The notes under the pieces: model-generated
The model's input: the letters and a program-made list of their open reading frames with translations, nothing else
Told to the model about the DNA's origin: nothing
Database searches by the model: none
In this document: piece after piece, positions 27,662 to 37,378 of the stretch
Position numbering within the stretch: position 1 is the stretch's first letter
How the letters are laid out: every line of letters starts with the position of its first letter
Assembly (NCBI RefSeq): GCF_902498915.1
Contig: NZ_CABVLQ010000001.1
Source: Escherichia ruysiae
GTDB lineage: Bacteria > Pseudomonadota > Gammaproteobacteria > Enterobacterales > Enterobacteriaceae
Strand: one strand, 5' to 3'
Length of the DNA stretch: 64,000 bases
Program-made: the position numbers and the translations under genes

Positions 27662-28045
27662 GTGTTACAACTCCTTTTAGCAGTTTTTATTGGCGGTGGT
27701 ACGGGAAGCGTGGCGAGATGGCTGTTAAGTATGCGATTTAACCCGCTGCATCAGGCGATTCCTTTGGGTACATTGGCAGCAAACCTGATCGGCGCATTCA
27801 TCATAGGTATGGGATTTGCCTGGTTCAGTCGGATGACAAACATTGATCCAGTGTGGAAAGTATTAATCACCACCGGATTTTGTGGCGGGTTGACAACCTT
27901 CTCAACATTTTCAGCAGAAGTGGTGTTTTTGTTGCAGGAAGGGCGTTTTGGTTGGGCATTACTGAACGTCTTCGTAAACCTGTTAGGTTCTTTTGCCATG
28001 ACTGCACTGGCTTTCTGGTTGTTTTCAGCATCAACCGCACACTAA
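27662..28045 (+). CDS. crcB: CrcB/FluC, fluoride ion channel
   Basis: Small inner-membrane fluoride-specific channel (Fluc family) that exports fluoride. 127 residues from a GTG start with AGGA seven bases upstream. About four membrane helices; [10 protein letters not shown] at 11-20 and [13 protein letters not shown] near 73-85 are the family signatures. No fluoride riboswitch is recognisable in the short upstream gap. Confidence 0.96.
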
Positions 28046-28050
28046 AGACC

Positions 28051-28079
28051 AAAAAAAACCCGCTGATTAAGCGGGTTTT
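28051..28079. terminator. Bidirectional terminator between crcB and cspE
   Basis: AAACCCGC/GCGGGTTT stem around TGATTAA with a long A-run on the left and T-run on the right, between convergent genes. Confidence 0.88.
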
Positions 28080-28098
28080 GAATTCTTGCTGACGTATC

Positions 28099-28308
28099 TT
28101 ACAGAGCGATTACGTTTGCAGCAGAAGGGCCTTTGGCACCGTTAGTGATTTCGAACTCTACGCGCTGACCTTCAGCAAGAGTTTTAAAACCATTAGTCTG
28201 GATTGCAGAGAAGTGTACGAACACATCTTTGCTGCCGTCTTCCGGAGTAATGAAACCGAATCCTTTGGACTCATTAAACCACTTAACGTTACCTTTAATC
28301 TTAGACAT
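28099..28308 (-). CDS. cspE: CspE, cold-shock-family RNA chaperone
   Basis: 69-residue OB-fold protein that binds single-stranded nucleic acids, melts RNA structure and antiterminates transcription; expressed constitutively. RNP1 KGFGFI at 15-20 and RNP2 VFVHF at 29-33 are intact. The start is the ATG at 28308, preceded by AAAGG; a farther in-frame ATG at 28392 would add 28 non-Csp residues. CspC is a close paralogue, but position next to crcB fixes the identity. Confidence 0.97.
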
Positions 28309-28482
28309 CAAAATTACCTTTACATGAAAAATAGACACAAATGCTGTGTCGGTTACCAGTACACCAATTGTGGTACGCTTTGTCCAGTGCAACTTTGCTA
28401 AAAAGTGATAAAAGTCGCGTTATTTTTGGTGATACTTGCCTTACGCTATGATTTTTAAAGGTTTTGTAAAAACATAACTTGT

Positions 28483-28876
28483 CTAAAACTGAAACCGCAT
28501 CCAGGCAAAGTAAACATTGCCATTGTTGTAGGTGCCAGGAATATAGGTCATCTGAAAAGTAGCCAGCTCATAGCCCACACAAACCAATGGCAGTACACCG
28601 GGACAGGTATGTCGTTCCCGTTATCACGCGTCGTTACGTACAAACCGTACCCGTTACTTTTCTCATCCCAACGCAACTGACCCAAACCGCTGCCCCACGA
28701 TTTTTCGTTATAGCGATCGTTTTTTCTTTGTTATAAGCGAAAAGTGAATGCCAGGTTTTACCGAGATTCTATCTAAATGTAGTAATCCATAGATCCGTAC
28801 CAGCAGAAACTTAGTCAACACGGATTCGCTCAATAAAAACAAGGGGAATTACGGCAATACATTTACTTGCGCCCAT
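28483..28876 (-). pseudogene. pagP: pagP remnant (lipid A palmitoyltransferase), multiply disrupted
   Basis: Read on the minus strand from ATG 28876, the sequence tracks PagP from its signal peptide (MGASKCIAVIPLVFIE) to the exact C-terminus (FAWMRFQF, stop at 28483-28485), but it is broken. There is a stop at codon 22 (28811-28813). About 13 residues are missing before TWHSLFAY. A frameshift lies after DRYNE's upstream Lys run near 28720-28735. About 40 residues are missing near 28637. Further frame changes lie around 28560-28600. It is 394 bp against 561 bp for an intact gene. PagP normally palmitoylates lipid A in the outer membrane under PhoPQ control; this copy cannot make it. Confidence 0.92.
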
Positions 28877-29447
28877 TAGTGGCCATAAAATATTTATCAG
28901 AAATCCACTGTCAGCATAGCTAAACTAAAATAAACAAACCTTAATTACTTCAACCTAAAGAACAAACTTAATATTTAATAGCGTTATACAAGAAAATATC
29001 ATCAAATTATTCCGGAGACTTAAGTTGTATTTTTCTTTCATATAGCTGCTTAATCACAAAATTCATCCCAGCACGGTTCGCAATCTACAACAGAAAAAAA
29101 AACCTTATTTTTTAACCAGATGAAATAATAAGTCAGCAAATAAACATCTCCTACACTCTCATCACGCGTATACAGAAAATCATTTTTTAAGTAAGAAAAG
29201 GTTCTCCCATCAAGCGATTAACAAAACTGCATCAATTACTTATCAATTAGCATACATAATCACATTGATAAATACCGGTCATAAAAACGCATTTTGTTAT
29301 TCAGGTATAAAAAACAAAAACATCAATGTATTAATGGTAGCTTTTCTTGATTTTAATCAGCATTCGCCACCCATTTATTCGGCATATTTTTTCTTTAGTC
29401 TTAGGAATTTGTTATTATTTACCTTGGAGTCTGGAACAGGAAAAATT
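28877..29447. other. AT-rich region upstream of dcuC
   Basis: 571 bp, strongly AT-rich, between the pagP remnant and dcuC. The dcuC frame is open upstream to an ATG at 29265, but the 61 extra codons look like non-coding AT-rich sequence. It should hold the dcuC promoter and anaerobic (FNR/ArcA-type) control, but I could not pick out a convincing consensus site. Confidence 0.6.
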
Positions 29448-30833
29448 ATGCTGACATTCATTGAGCTCCTTATTGGAGTTATGGTTATTGTGGGTGTAGC
29501 TCGCTACATCATTAAAGGGTATTCCGCCACCGGGGTATTATTTGCAGGTGGTCTGTTATTGCTGATTATCAGTGCCATTATGGGGCACAAAGTTTTACCT
29601 GCCAGCCAGACTTCAACGGGCTATAGTGCCACGGATATCGTTGAATACATTAAAATATTGCTGATGAGTCGCGGTGGCGACCTTGGCATGATGATCATGA
29701 TGCTGTGTGGTTTTGCCGCTTATATGACCCATATCGGCGCGAACGATATGGTCGTCAAGCTGGCGTCAAAACCGCTGCAGTACATAAACTCCCCTTACCT
29801 GCTGATGATTGCCGCCTATTTTGTTGCCTGCCTGATGTCACTGGCAGTTTCCTCCGCAACGGGCCTGGGCGTTTTACTGATGGCAACGTTGTTCCCGGTC
29901 ATGGTGAACGTAGGTATTAGTCGCGGCGCGGCTGCTGCCATTTGCGCCTCACCGGCGGCAATTATTCTCGCACCAACTTCTGGTGATGTGGTGCTGGCGG
30001 CGCAGGCTTCCGAAATGCCGTTAATTGACTTCGCCTTCAAAACGACGCTGCCTATCTCAATTGCCGCAATTATCGGCATGGCGATAGCCCATTTTTTCTG
30101 GCAGCGTTATCTGGATAAAAAAGAGCACATCTCTCATGAAATGTTAGATGTCAGCGAAATCACTACCACCGCCCCCGCGTTTTACGCCATTCTGCCGTTC
30201 ACACCGATCATTGGCGTGCTATTTTTTGACGGCAAATGGGGTCCGCAATTGCACATCATCACCATTCTGGTGATATGTATGCTGATTGCCTCCGTTCTGG
30301 AATTTATTCGCAGCTTTAATACACAAAAAGTCTTTTCTGGCCTCGAAGTGGCTTATCGCGGCATGGCTGATGCCTTCGCTAACGTGGTAATGCTATTAGT
30401 TGCTGCGGGGGTATTTGCCCAGGGACTTAGCACCATCGGTTTTATCCAGAGCCTGATCTCAATCGCTACCTCGTTTGGTTCAGCGAGCATTATCCTCATG
30501 CTGGTGTTGGTTATCCTGACGATGCTGGCGGCGGTGACTACGGGTTCCGGCAATGCGCCATTCTATGCATTCGTTGAGATGATCCCGAAACTGGCGCACT
30601 CTTCAGGCATTAACCCGGCATACCTGACTATTCCAATGCTACAGGCGTCAAACCTGGGTCGCACGATTTCGCCTGTCTCTGGCGTTGTGGTTGCGGTTGC
30701 CGGGATGGCAAAAATTTCGCCTTTTGAAGTGGTTAAACGCACCTCGGTGCCGGTGCTTGTTGGGCTGGTGATTGTCATCGTGGCTACAGAGTTGATTGTA
30801 CCCGGAACAGCCGCCGCAGTTACAGGTAAATAA
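29448..30833 (+). CDS. dcuC: DcuC, anaerobic C4-dicarboxylate transporter
   Basis: Inner-membrane carrier that mainly exports succinate during anaerobic growth. 461 residues from the ATG at 29448, giving MLTFIELLIG. About a dozen membrane segments across the whole length. The context fits: it lies beside the citrate-fermentation genes, whose antiporter CitT also exchanges succinate. Followed by a hairpin shared with convergent dpiA. Confidence 0.96.
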   Translation: MLTFIELLIGVMVIVGVARYIIKGYSATGVLFAGGLLLLIISAIMGHKVLPASQTSTGYSATDIVEYIKILLMSRGGDLGMMIMMLCGFAAYMTHIGANDMVVKLASKPLQYINSPYLLMIAAYFVACLMSLAVSSATGLGVLLMATLFPVMVNVGISRGAAAAICASPAAIILAPTSGDVVLAAQASEMPLIDFAFKTTLPISIAAIIGMAIAHFFWQRYLDKKEHISHEMLDVSEITTTAPAFYAILPFTPIIGVLFFDGKWGPQLHIITILVICMLIASVLEFIRSFNTQKVFSGLEVAYRGMADAFANVVMLLVAAGVFAQGLSTIGFIQSLISIATSFGSASIILMLVLVILTMLAAVTTGSGNAPFYAFVEMIPKLAHSSGINPAYLTIPMLQASNLGRTISPVSGVVVAVAGMAKISPFEVVKRTSVPVLVGLVIVIVATELIVPGTAAAVTGK

Positions 30834-30840
30834 TTCTCCT

Positions 30841-30870
30841 TGCCGGAGGTATGCTTCCTCCGGCACTCTC
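30841..30870. terminator. Terminator between convergent dcuC and dpiA
   Basis: Perfect 9-bp stem TGCCGGAGG/CCTCCGGCA around a 7-nt loop, seven bases after dcuC and just before the dpiA stop. Confidence 0.75.
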
Positions 30871-30871
30871 T

Positions 30872-31552
30872 TCAGCCACTGTGGTAAATGCGCTGCGGCC
30901 TGCCAACTTTACCGTGAACAATTTCAGCAATAACAAGATGGCGGCTGGCGCAATATTCAAGATAACGTCTGGCGGTAGTGCGACTGATGGTCAATGCCTG
31001 CGCTACCGTCTCCGCCGTATGTTGCACACCTGGCTCTTTGAAAAGTTTCCGCACTGCGTTAAGTGTCAACGCATCAATACCAGTCGGAAGATCGTCCTTC
31101 GGTTCGCCACGCGCATAAGCGTTAAACATCTCATCAATTTGCTTCTGACTGGCACTATCAATACTTTCCAGCATATGTTTACGCTGGCGAAAACGGGTCA
31201 ATGTCTGTCCCAGACGCTCATAAGCAATTGGCTTGATCAGATAATCAAACACACCACAGCGTACTGCTTCAGATACCGTTTCCATATCGCTGGCAGCAGT
31301 AGTAAACACCACGTCACCGGGATAATGCGCCTGCACTAGTTCATGCAGTAAATTAATACCTCTACCGTCAGGGAGATAGTTATCCAGCAGGATAAGCCCC
31401 GGCTTAAAACGCTCGATCATCATTCGGGCCTGCGCCAGGTTTCCCGCCAGCAATATCTGACTGAATCCGGGAATATGACGAATATATTCCGCATGCATCT
31501 CTGCCAGCGGCGTTTCGTCCTCAACGATCAATAGAGTTAATGGAGCTGTCAT
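30872..31552 (-). CDS. dpiA: DpiA (CitB), response regulator
   Basis: CitB-family response regulator controlling citC-operon expression; it also binds AT-rich origin sequences and can provoke an SOS response when overproduced. 226 residues: a receiver domain with phospho-acceptor D57 (LILLDNYLPDG), and a C-terminal helix-turn-helix (TAETVAQALTISRTTARRYL region, about 175-200). Its start lies inside the end of dpiB (32-bp overlap), so the kinase and regulator are coupled. Confidence 0.97.
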   Translation of the reverse strand: MTAPLTLLIVEDETPLAEMHAEYIRHIPGFSQILLAGNLAQARMMIERFKPGLILLDNYLPDGRGINLLHELVQAHYPGDVVFTTAASDMETVSEAVRCGVFDYLIKPIAYERLGQTLTRFRQRKHMLESIDSASQKQIDEMFNAYARGEPKDDLPTGIDALTLNAVRKLFKEPGVQHTAETVAQALTISRTTARRYLEYCASRHLVIAEIVHGKVGRPQRIYHSG

Positions 31553-33179
31553 TAGGTTTCACTTTCGGAATATAGATTGAAAATAAAGTACCGCAGGGGT
31601 CATTCTCTTCAAGAGTGATAACTCCACCGCAGCGCGTTACATAGCTGGCAATAAGATACAACCCAATGCCATGCTCACCGGGTTCATCAGCACGCGTACT
31701 GACGCCCTGCTCAAATATTTTGTCGCGCAGAGCCTCTGGGACACCGCAACCCTGATCGGCGACTTCTATCACCACATCATCGCCTTCATCACTCAAATAT
31801 AACTCGACTATCTTATTCCCTTCATCGCTGCGCAAACTGGCTTCGAAAGCGTTATCGAGTAAGTTACCCACAATCGCCGCAAACTCAGTGCTGTCCAGCC
31901 CTGGCGGCAGTTGAGAAAGCTGGCTGCCGGGGACGATTGTCATTTTTAGCCCCAGTTCGCGGGCGCGCTGTACTTTACCAAACAACAGCCCCGCCACCTG
32001 GCGATCGGCAAAGGCTTCGCGCAGATTGTCAATAAGCTGTTGCTGAGCCTGGGACTCCCCCTGAACCATCGCCAGCACGCGATCATACTCTTTCATCTGC
32101 AACAGACCATTGAGCGTAGACATCCAATTGAGATGTTCATGACGCAATGTGCGCAGGCTTTCGACATATTGTTTAATTTGCGTCAGTTGTGCATTGAGGG
32201 TGGAAATTTCGTCTTTACTACGAAAGCTGATAATTGCCCCCAGCAAATCGTCACCAGAACGAATAGCCTCCCGATTAGCAATGACGCTCAGGCCGTTAAA
32301 ATTTGTCACCACATCCTGGCGTTTTTCATCAATCTGCTCGGTGAAGAAATCGGCGGGTCTGACCACCTCTGCAATGGGTTTGCCCAGCCACTGCCGCCCA
32401 GGGGAACTCAGCCCCAGCATTTTTCTTGCGTTACGGTTGATGGCGGTTATGTCACCGTGCGGATCCACTGCAATCAGCCCTTCATAAACCGAACTAAACA
32501 GCGCCTCTTGCTGACGAACAACCCGCGCAATTTGCTTCGGTTCCATCCCCATCATCTGGCGGCGGATATGTGCGGCTAAGAACCACGACAACAGCATCAG
32601 AATACCCAGTAGCACGACAAATACGCCGGCCATTGGTAATAAAAATTCGGCGCGCCAGCTATCGATTTTACTGACCAGATAACCCACCGACACCACGCCG
32701 ATGACTTTGCCATCATCATCAAAGATCGGTGTTTTGGCACGCATCGCCATACCTATCGACCCTTTACCCGTGATGAAGTAGCTCTCCCCTTTCTCCAGCG
32801 CGCCGGGTTTGGTGAATTGCATAGGATAACCAATTTTCTCGGGATTAGGATGGTAAAGGCGGATCGAGTTGCGGTCACCTATCACCACATAGTCAAAATC
32901 AGTATCTCTTTGTAATTTATCGGCAATGGTCGCCAGCCGTTTGTAATTACGCGCTTTAACCGCCGTGATGATGCTGTCATTGGAGGCAATAATTTTCGCC
33001 TGATTCATTGCCATATCGCGCACATGAAGCGTTAAATAGTCCTCAAAACTGGCCGTAAAATATTGCGCCAGTGCTGCGATGACAAATATTGAGAACACCA
33101 GAATCAGCAGGAAGATACGCAACGGAAATGCCAGTCGTTCGAAAAAAGCAAACTGTTTATTCTCATTAAACTGCAACAT
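31521..33179 (-). CDS. dpiB: DpiB (CitA), citrate-sensing histidine kinase
   Basis: Membrane sensor kinase that detects external citrate through a periplasmic PAS/PDC domain. 552 residues: membrane helices at about 21-42 and 180-200 flank the sensor, followed by a cytoplasmic PAS domain, phospho-acceptor H347 in LRHEHLN, and an HATPase domain with N (GNLLDNAFEAS) and G (GIGLYL) boxes. Divergent from citC; its partner DpiA follows. Confidence 0.97.
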   Translation of the reverse strand: MLQFNENKQFAFFERLAFPLRIFLLILVFSIFVIAALAQYFTASFEDYLTLHVRDMAMNQAKIIASNDSIITAVKARNYKRLATIADKLQRDTDFDYVVIGDRNSIRLYHPNPEKIGYPMQFTKPGALEKGESYFITGKGSIGMAMRAKTPIFDDDGKVIGVVSVGYLVSKIDSWRAEFLLPMAGVFVVLLGILMLLSWFLAAHIRRQMMGMEPKQIARVVRQQEALFSSVYEGLIAVDPHGDITAINRNARKMLGLSSPGRQWLGKPIAEVVRPADFFTEQIDEKRQDVVTNFNGLSVIANREAIRSGDDLLGAIISFRSKDEISTLNAQLTQIKQYVESLRTLRHEHLNWMSTLNGLLQMKEYDRVLAMVQGESQAQQQLIDNLREAFADRQVAGLLFGKVQRARELGLKMTIVPGSQLSQLPPGLDSTEFAAIVGNLLDNAFEASLRSDEGNKIVELYLSDEGDDVVIEVADQGCGVPEALRDKIFEQGVSTRADEPGEHGIGLYLIASYVTRCGGVITLEENDPCGTLFSIYIPKVKPNDSSINSIDR

Positions 33180-33557
33180 TGTTTTCCTTGCGGGGTAAAC
33201 CCTGTCTTTTGGTGAATGTAATTAAAATGTTGAATCTCGATATATAAAAATCAAATATGATCGTGGCAAAATTCATTCATTAAATCAATTAAATAACTTA
33301 AAACCACGCACTAATCCGCAATTACATTAATTAAAAAACTTAAAACCATTAAATAAATAAAAAACCACTAACTCTATGTGAAATAAATCAAAATTTCACG
33401 CCGCAATACTCCTTAGGATGTATGGCAAAAGGAGAAACAGATATACCTCGCTCGCTGCCCTTTCTCCCAACTGAAAATAAAAGGTTATCAGTTTGCAACA
33501 CTGACTAACATTCATTGCAAATTGATAACAACACATACCTTCAGGATATGACTTATT
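33180..33557. promoter_or_regulatory. dpiB-citC divergent control region
   Basis: 378 bp, very AT-rich, between the sensor kinase gene and the operon it controls. It contains a 12-bp direct repeat AACTTAAAACCA at 33295-33306 and 33337-33348, 42 bp apart (four helical turns), and an inverted repeat GTGAAAT/ATTTCAC at 33378-33399. These are good candidates for DpiA operators, by inference only. Confidence 0.6.
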
Positions 33558-34616
33558 ATGTTCGGCAATGATATTTTCACCCGGGTAAAACGTTCAGAAA
33601 ATAAAAAAATGGCAGAAATTACCCAATTTCTGCATGACAATGATTTGAGCGTTGACACAACAGTCGAAGTATTTATTACCGTAACCCGCAATGAAAAGCT
33701 TATCGCTTGCGGTGGAATCGCCGGAAATATTATTAAGTGCGTCGCTATCAGCGAATCTGTTCGCGGTGAAGGACTGGCGCTGACATTAGCCACCGAACTG
33801 ATAAACCTCGCCTATGAACGGCACAGCACGCATCTGTTTATTTATACAAAAATCGAATACGAGGCGCTGTTCCGCCAGTGCGGTTTTTACACGCTGACCA
33901 GCGTACCAGGCGTGATGGTGTTGATGGAAAACAGTGCCACACGTCTGAAACGCTATGCCGAGTCACTAAAAAAATTTCGTCATGAAGGGAACAAAATTGG
34001 CTGCATTGTGATGAACGCCAATCCCTTTACTAACGGTCACCGTTATCTGATTCAACAGGCAGCGGCACAGTGTGACTGGCTGCATCTGTTTTTAGTCAAA
34101 GAAGATTCTTCGCGCTTTCCCTATGAAGACCGGCTGGATCTGGTGTTGAAAGGCACCGCCGATATTCCGCGCCTGACCGTGCATCGCGGCTCCGAATACA
34201 TCATCTCCCGCGCCACGTTCCCCTGCTACTTCATTAAAGAACAGAGCGTCATTAACCATTGCTACACCGAAATTGATCTGAAGATTTTCCGTCAGTACCT
34301 CGCTCCAGCATTGGGCGTTACCCATCGCTTTGTCGGTACTGAACCTTATTGCCGCGTGACCGCCCAGTACAACCAGGATATGCGCTACTGGCTGGAAACA
34401 CCGACTATCTCCGCACCGCCCATTGAACTGGTTGAAATTGAGCGGCTGCGTTACCAGGAGATGCCGATATCCGCTTCCCGGGTACGCCAACTGCTGGTGA
34501 AAAACGATCTCACGGCTATCGCGCCGCTGGTTCCGGCAGCCACGCTGCATTACTTGCAGAATCTGCTTGAACACTCCCGTCAGGACGCGGCAGCTCGTCA
34601 AAAGACCCCCGCATGA
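33558..34616 (+). CDS. citC: CitC, [citrate (pro-3S)-lyase] ligase
   Basis: Acetylates the thiol of the citrate-lyase prosthetic group on CitD, activating the enzyme. 352 residues: an N-terminal GNAT-like acetyltransferase-related region, then a nucleotidyltransferase domain with NPFTNGHRYLI near residues 153-163. AGGA is 11 bases upstream of the ATG. First gene of citCDEFXGT, expressed for anaerobic citrate fermentation. Confidence 0.97.
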   Translation: MFGNDIFTRVKRSENKKMAEITQFLHDNDLSVDTTVEVFITVTRNEKLIACGGIAGNIIKCVAISESVRGEGLALTLATELINLAYERHSTHLFIYTKIEYEALFRQCGFYTLTSVPGVMVLMENSATRLKRYAESLKKFRHEGNKIGCIVMNANPFTNGHRYLIQQAAAQCDWLHLFLVKEDSSRFPYEDRLDLVLKGTADIPRLTVHRGSEYIISRATFPCYFIKEQSVINHCYTEIDLKIFRQYLAPALGVTHRFVGTEPYCRVTAQYNQDMRYWLETPTISAPPIELVEIERLRYQEMPISASRVRQLLVKNDLTAIAPLVPAATLHYLQNLLEHSRQDAAARQKTPA

Positions 34617-34630
34617 GAAACAGGTGAAAA

Positions 34631-34927
34631 ATGAAAATAAACCAGCCCGCCGTTGCAGGCACCCTTGAGTCTGGGGATGTGATGATACGCATCGCCCCGC
34701 TCGATACGCAGGATATCGACCTGCAAATCAACAGCAGCGTTGAGAAACAGTTTGGTGATGCGATTCGCACCACCATCCTGGACGTTCTCGCCCGCTATAA
34801 CGTGCGCGGCGTACAGCTGAATGTCGATGACAAAGGCGCACTGGATTGCATTTTACGTGCACGACTGGAAGCCCTGCTGGCGCGCGCCAGCGGTATCCCG
34901 GCTCTGCCATGGGAGGATTGCCAATGA
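34631..34927 (+). CDS. citD: CitD, citrate lyase acyl carrier protein (gamma subunit)
   Basis: 98-residue carrier bearing the 2'-(5''-triphosphoribosyl)-3'-dephospho-CoA group. The attachment serine is S14 in GTLESGDVM. The gene overlaps citE by four bases (ATGA). Depends on CitG and CitX for the prosthetic group and CitC for its acetylation. Confidence 0.97.
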
Positions 34928-35832
34928 TTTCCGCTTCGCTGCAACAACGTAAAACCCGCACTCGCCGCAGCATGTTGTTTGTGCCTGGCGCTAATGCCGC
35001 GATGGTCAGCAACTCTTTCATCTACCCGGCTGATGCCTTGATGTTTGACCTCGAAGACTCCGTGGCGCTGCGTGAAAAAGACACCGCTCGCCGCATGGTC
35101 TACCACGCACTGCAACATCCTCTGTATCGCGACATTGAAACCATTGTGCGTGTAAACGCGCTGGATTCCGAATGGGGTGTTAACGACCTGGAAGCTGTCG
35201 TTCGCGGCGGTGCAGACGTTGTGCGTCTGCCGAAAACTGATACCGCTCAGGATGTGCTGGATATCGAAAAAGAGATCCTGCGTATTGAAAAAGCCTGTGG
35301 ACGCGAACCGGGCAGCACCGGTTTGCTGGCGGCAATTGAATCTCCGCTGGGTATTACCCGCGCGGTAGAAATCGCTCACGCATCTGAACGTTTAATCGGT
35401 ATCGCGCTGGGCGCGGAAGACTACGTGCGTAACCTGCGCACTGAACGCTCACCGGAAGGTACGGAACTGCTGTTCGCTCGCTGCTCCATTTTGCAAGCCG
35501 CGCGCTCTGCCGGTATCCAGGCGTTCGATACCGTCTATTCCGACGCCAACAACGAAGCCGGATTCCTGCAAGAAGCCGCACACATCAAACAGCTGGGCTT
35601 TGACGGCAAATCGCTGATCAACCCGCGTCAGATTGATCTGCTCCACAACCTCTACGCACCAACCCAGAAAGAAGTGGATCACGCACGCCGCGTCGTAGAA
35701 GCCGCTGAAGCCGCCGCTCGCGAAGGCCTCGGTGTGGTTTCCCTGAACGGCAAGATGGTTGACGGTCCGGTTATCGATCGTGCCCGTCTGGTGCTCTCCC
35801 GCGCAGAACTTTCCGGCATCCGCGAAGAATAA
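34924..35832 (+). CDS. citE: CitE, citrate lyase beta subunit
   Basis: Citryl-ACP lyase subunit that releases oxaloacetate and regenerates acetyl-ACP. 302 residues from the ATG at 34924 ([16 protein letters not shown]), a HpcH/HpaI-type TIM barrel with magnesium ligands expected in the AAIESPLG and ALGAEDYV segments. The upstream in-frame ATG at 34846 lies inside citD and is rejected. Confidence 0.97.
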
Positions 35833-35842
35833 GGCAATCAAA

Positions 35843-37375
35843 ATGACGCAGAAAATTGAACAATCTCAACGACAAGAACGGGTAGCGGCCTGGAATCGTC
35901 GCGCTGAATGCGATCTTGCCGCTTTCCAGAACTCGCCAAAGCAAACCTACCAGGCTGAAAAAGCGCGCGATCGCAAACTGTGCACCAACCTGGAAGACGC
36001 TATTCGTCGTTCTGGTTTAAAGGACGGCATGACCGTCTCCTTCCACCACGCTTTCCGTGGCGGTGACCTGACCGTCAATATGGTGATGGACGTCATCGCG
36101 AAGATGGGCTTTAAAAACCTGACACTGGCGTCCAGCTCTTTGAGCGACTGCCATGCACCGCTGGTAGAACATATTCGTCAGGGTGTGGTCACCCGCATTT
36201 ATACCTCTGGTCTGCGCGGCCCACTGGCGGAAGAAATCTCCCGTGGTCTGCTGGCTGAACCGGTACAAATCCACTCTCACGGCGGTCGTGTACATCTGGT
36301 ACAGAGCGGTGAACTGAATATCGACGTGGCTTTTCTCGGCGTCCCGTCCTGTGATGAATTCGGTAATGCCAACGGTTACACCGGTAAAGCCTGCTGCGGT
36401 TCCCTTGGCTATGCGATGGTCGATGCCGACAATGCGAAACAAGTAGTCATGCTCACCGAGGAACTGCTGCCTTATCCGCATAACCCGGCCAGTATTGAAC
36501 AGGATCAGGTTGATCTGATCGTCAAAGTTGATCGCGTTGGCGATGCCGCAAAAATCGGCGCAGGCGCGACCCGTATGACCACTAACCCGCGCGAACTGCT
36601 GATTGCCCGCAGCGCAGCAGATGTGATTGTCAACTCTGGCTACTTCAAAGAAGGTTTTTCCATGCAGACAGGCACCGGCGGCGCTTCGCTTGCGGTAACC
36701 CGTTTTCTGGAAGACAAAATGCGTAGCCGCGATATTCGCGCCGACTTCGCCCTCGGCGGCATTACCGCAACGATGGTTGATCTGCACGAAAAAGGGCTGA
36801 TCCGCAAACTGCTGGATGTGCAGAGCTTTGACAGCCACGCTGCGCAATCGCTGGCTCGTAACCCGAATCATATCGAAATCAGCGCCAACCAGTACGCCAA
36901 CTGGGGTTCGAAAGGTGCATCGGTTGATCGTCTCGACGTGGTGGTACTGAGCGCGCTGGAAATTGACACCCAGTTCAACGTCAACGTGCTGACTGGCTCT
37001 GACGGCGTACTGCGTGGCGCTTCCGGCGGTCACTGCGATACCGCGATTGCATCCGCCCTTTCCATCATCGTCGCACCGCTGGTGCGCGGTCGTATTCCGA
37101 CTCTGGTGGATAACGTGCTGACCTGCATCACCCCGGGTTCCAGCGTCGATATCCTGGTTACCGACCACGGTATCGCTGTTAACCCGGCACGTCCTGAACT
37201 GGCAGAACGTCTGCAGGAAGCGGGCATTAAAGTGGTTTCCATTGAGTGGCTGCGCGAACGTGCGCGTCTGTTGACCGGTGAACCACAGCCGATTGAATTC
37301 ACCGACCGCGTCGTTGCCGTCGTGCGTTACCGCGATGGCTCAGTGATTGATGTTGTACATCAGGTGAAGGAATAA
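35843..37375 (+). CDS. citF: CitF, citrate lyase alpha subunit
   Basis: Citrate:acetyl-ACP transferase, swapping acetyl for citryl on CitD. 510 residues from the ATG at 35843 (MTQKIEQSQRQ). CoA-transferase-like fold; cysteine-containing GKACCGSLGYA and several glycine-rich loops (GTGGASLAVT, GASGGHCDTA) are characteristic. Ten bases after citE. Confidence 0.97.
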   Translation: MTQKIEQSQRQERVAAWNRRAECDLAAFQNSPKQTYQAEKARDRKLCTNLEDAIRRSGLKDGMTVSFHHAFRGGDLTVNMVMDVIAKMGFKNLTLASSSLSDCHAPLVEHIRQGVVTRIYTSGLRGPLAEEISRGLLAEPVQIHSHGGRVHLVQSGELNIDVAFLGVPSCDEFGNANGYTGKACCGSLGYAMVDADNAKQVVMLTEELLPYPHNPASIEQDQVDLIVKVDRVGDAAKIGAGATRMTTNPRELLIARSAADVIVNSGYFKEGFSMQTGTGGASLAVTRFLEDKMRSRDIRADFALGGITATMVDLHEKGLIRKLLDVQSFDSHAAQSLARNPNHIEISANQYANWGSKGASVDRLDVVVLSALEIDTQFNVNVLTGSDGVLRGASGGHCDTAIASALSIIVAPLVRGRIPTLVDNVLTCITPGSSVDILVTDHGIAVNPARPELAERLQEAGIKVVSIEWLRERARLLTGEPQPIEFTDRVVAVVRYRDGSVIDVVHQVKE

Positions 37376-37378
37376 GCC

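Noticed and set aside
29265..29447. 61-codon in-frame extension of DcuC
   Set aside because: AT-rich low-complexity residues (runs of Asn, Lys, Phe) unlike DcuC; the proper start at 29448 gives the family length.
36017..37168. 383-codon open frame antisense to citF
   Set aside because: Shadow of the conserved CitF frame; no ribosome-binding site or recognisable domain.
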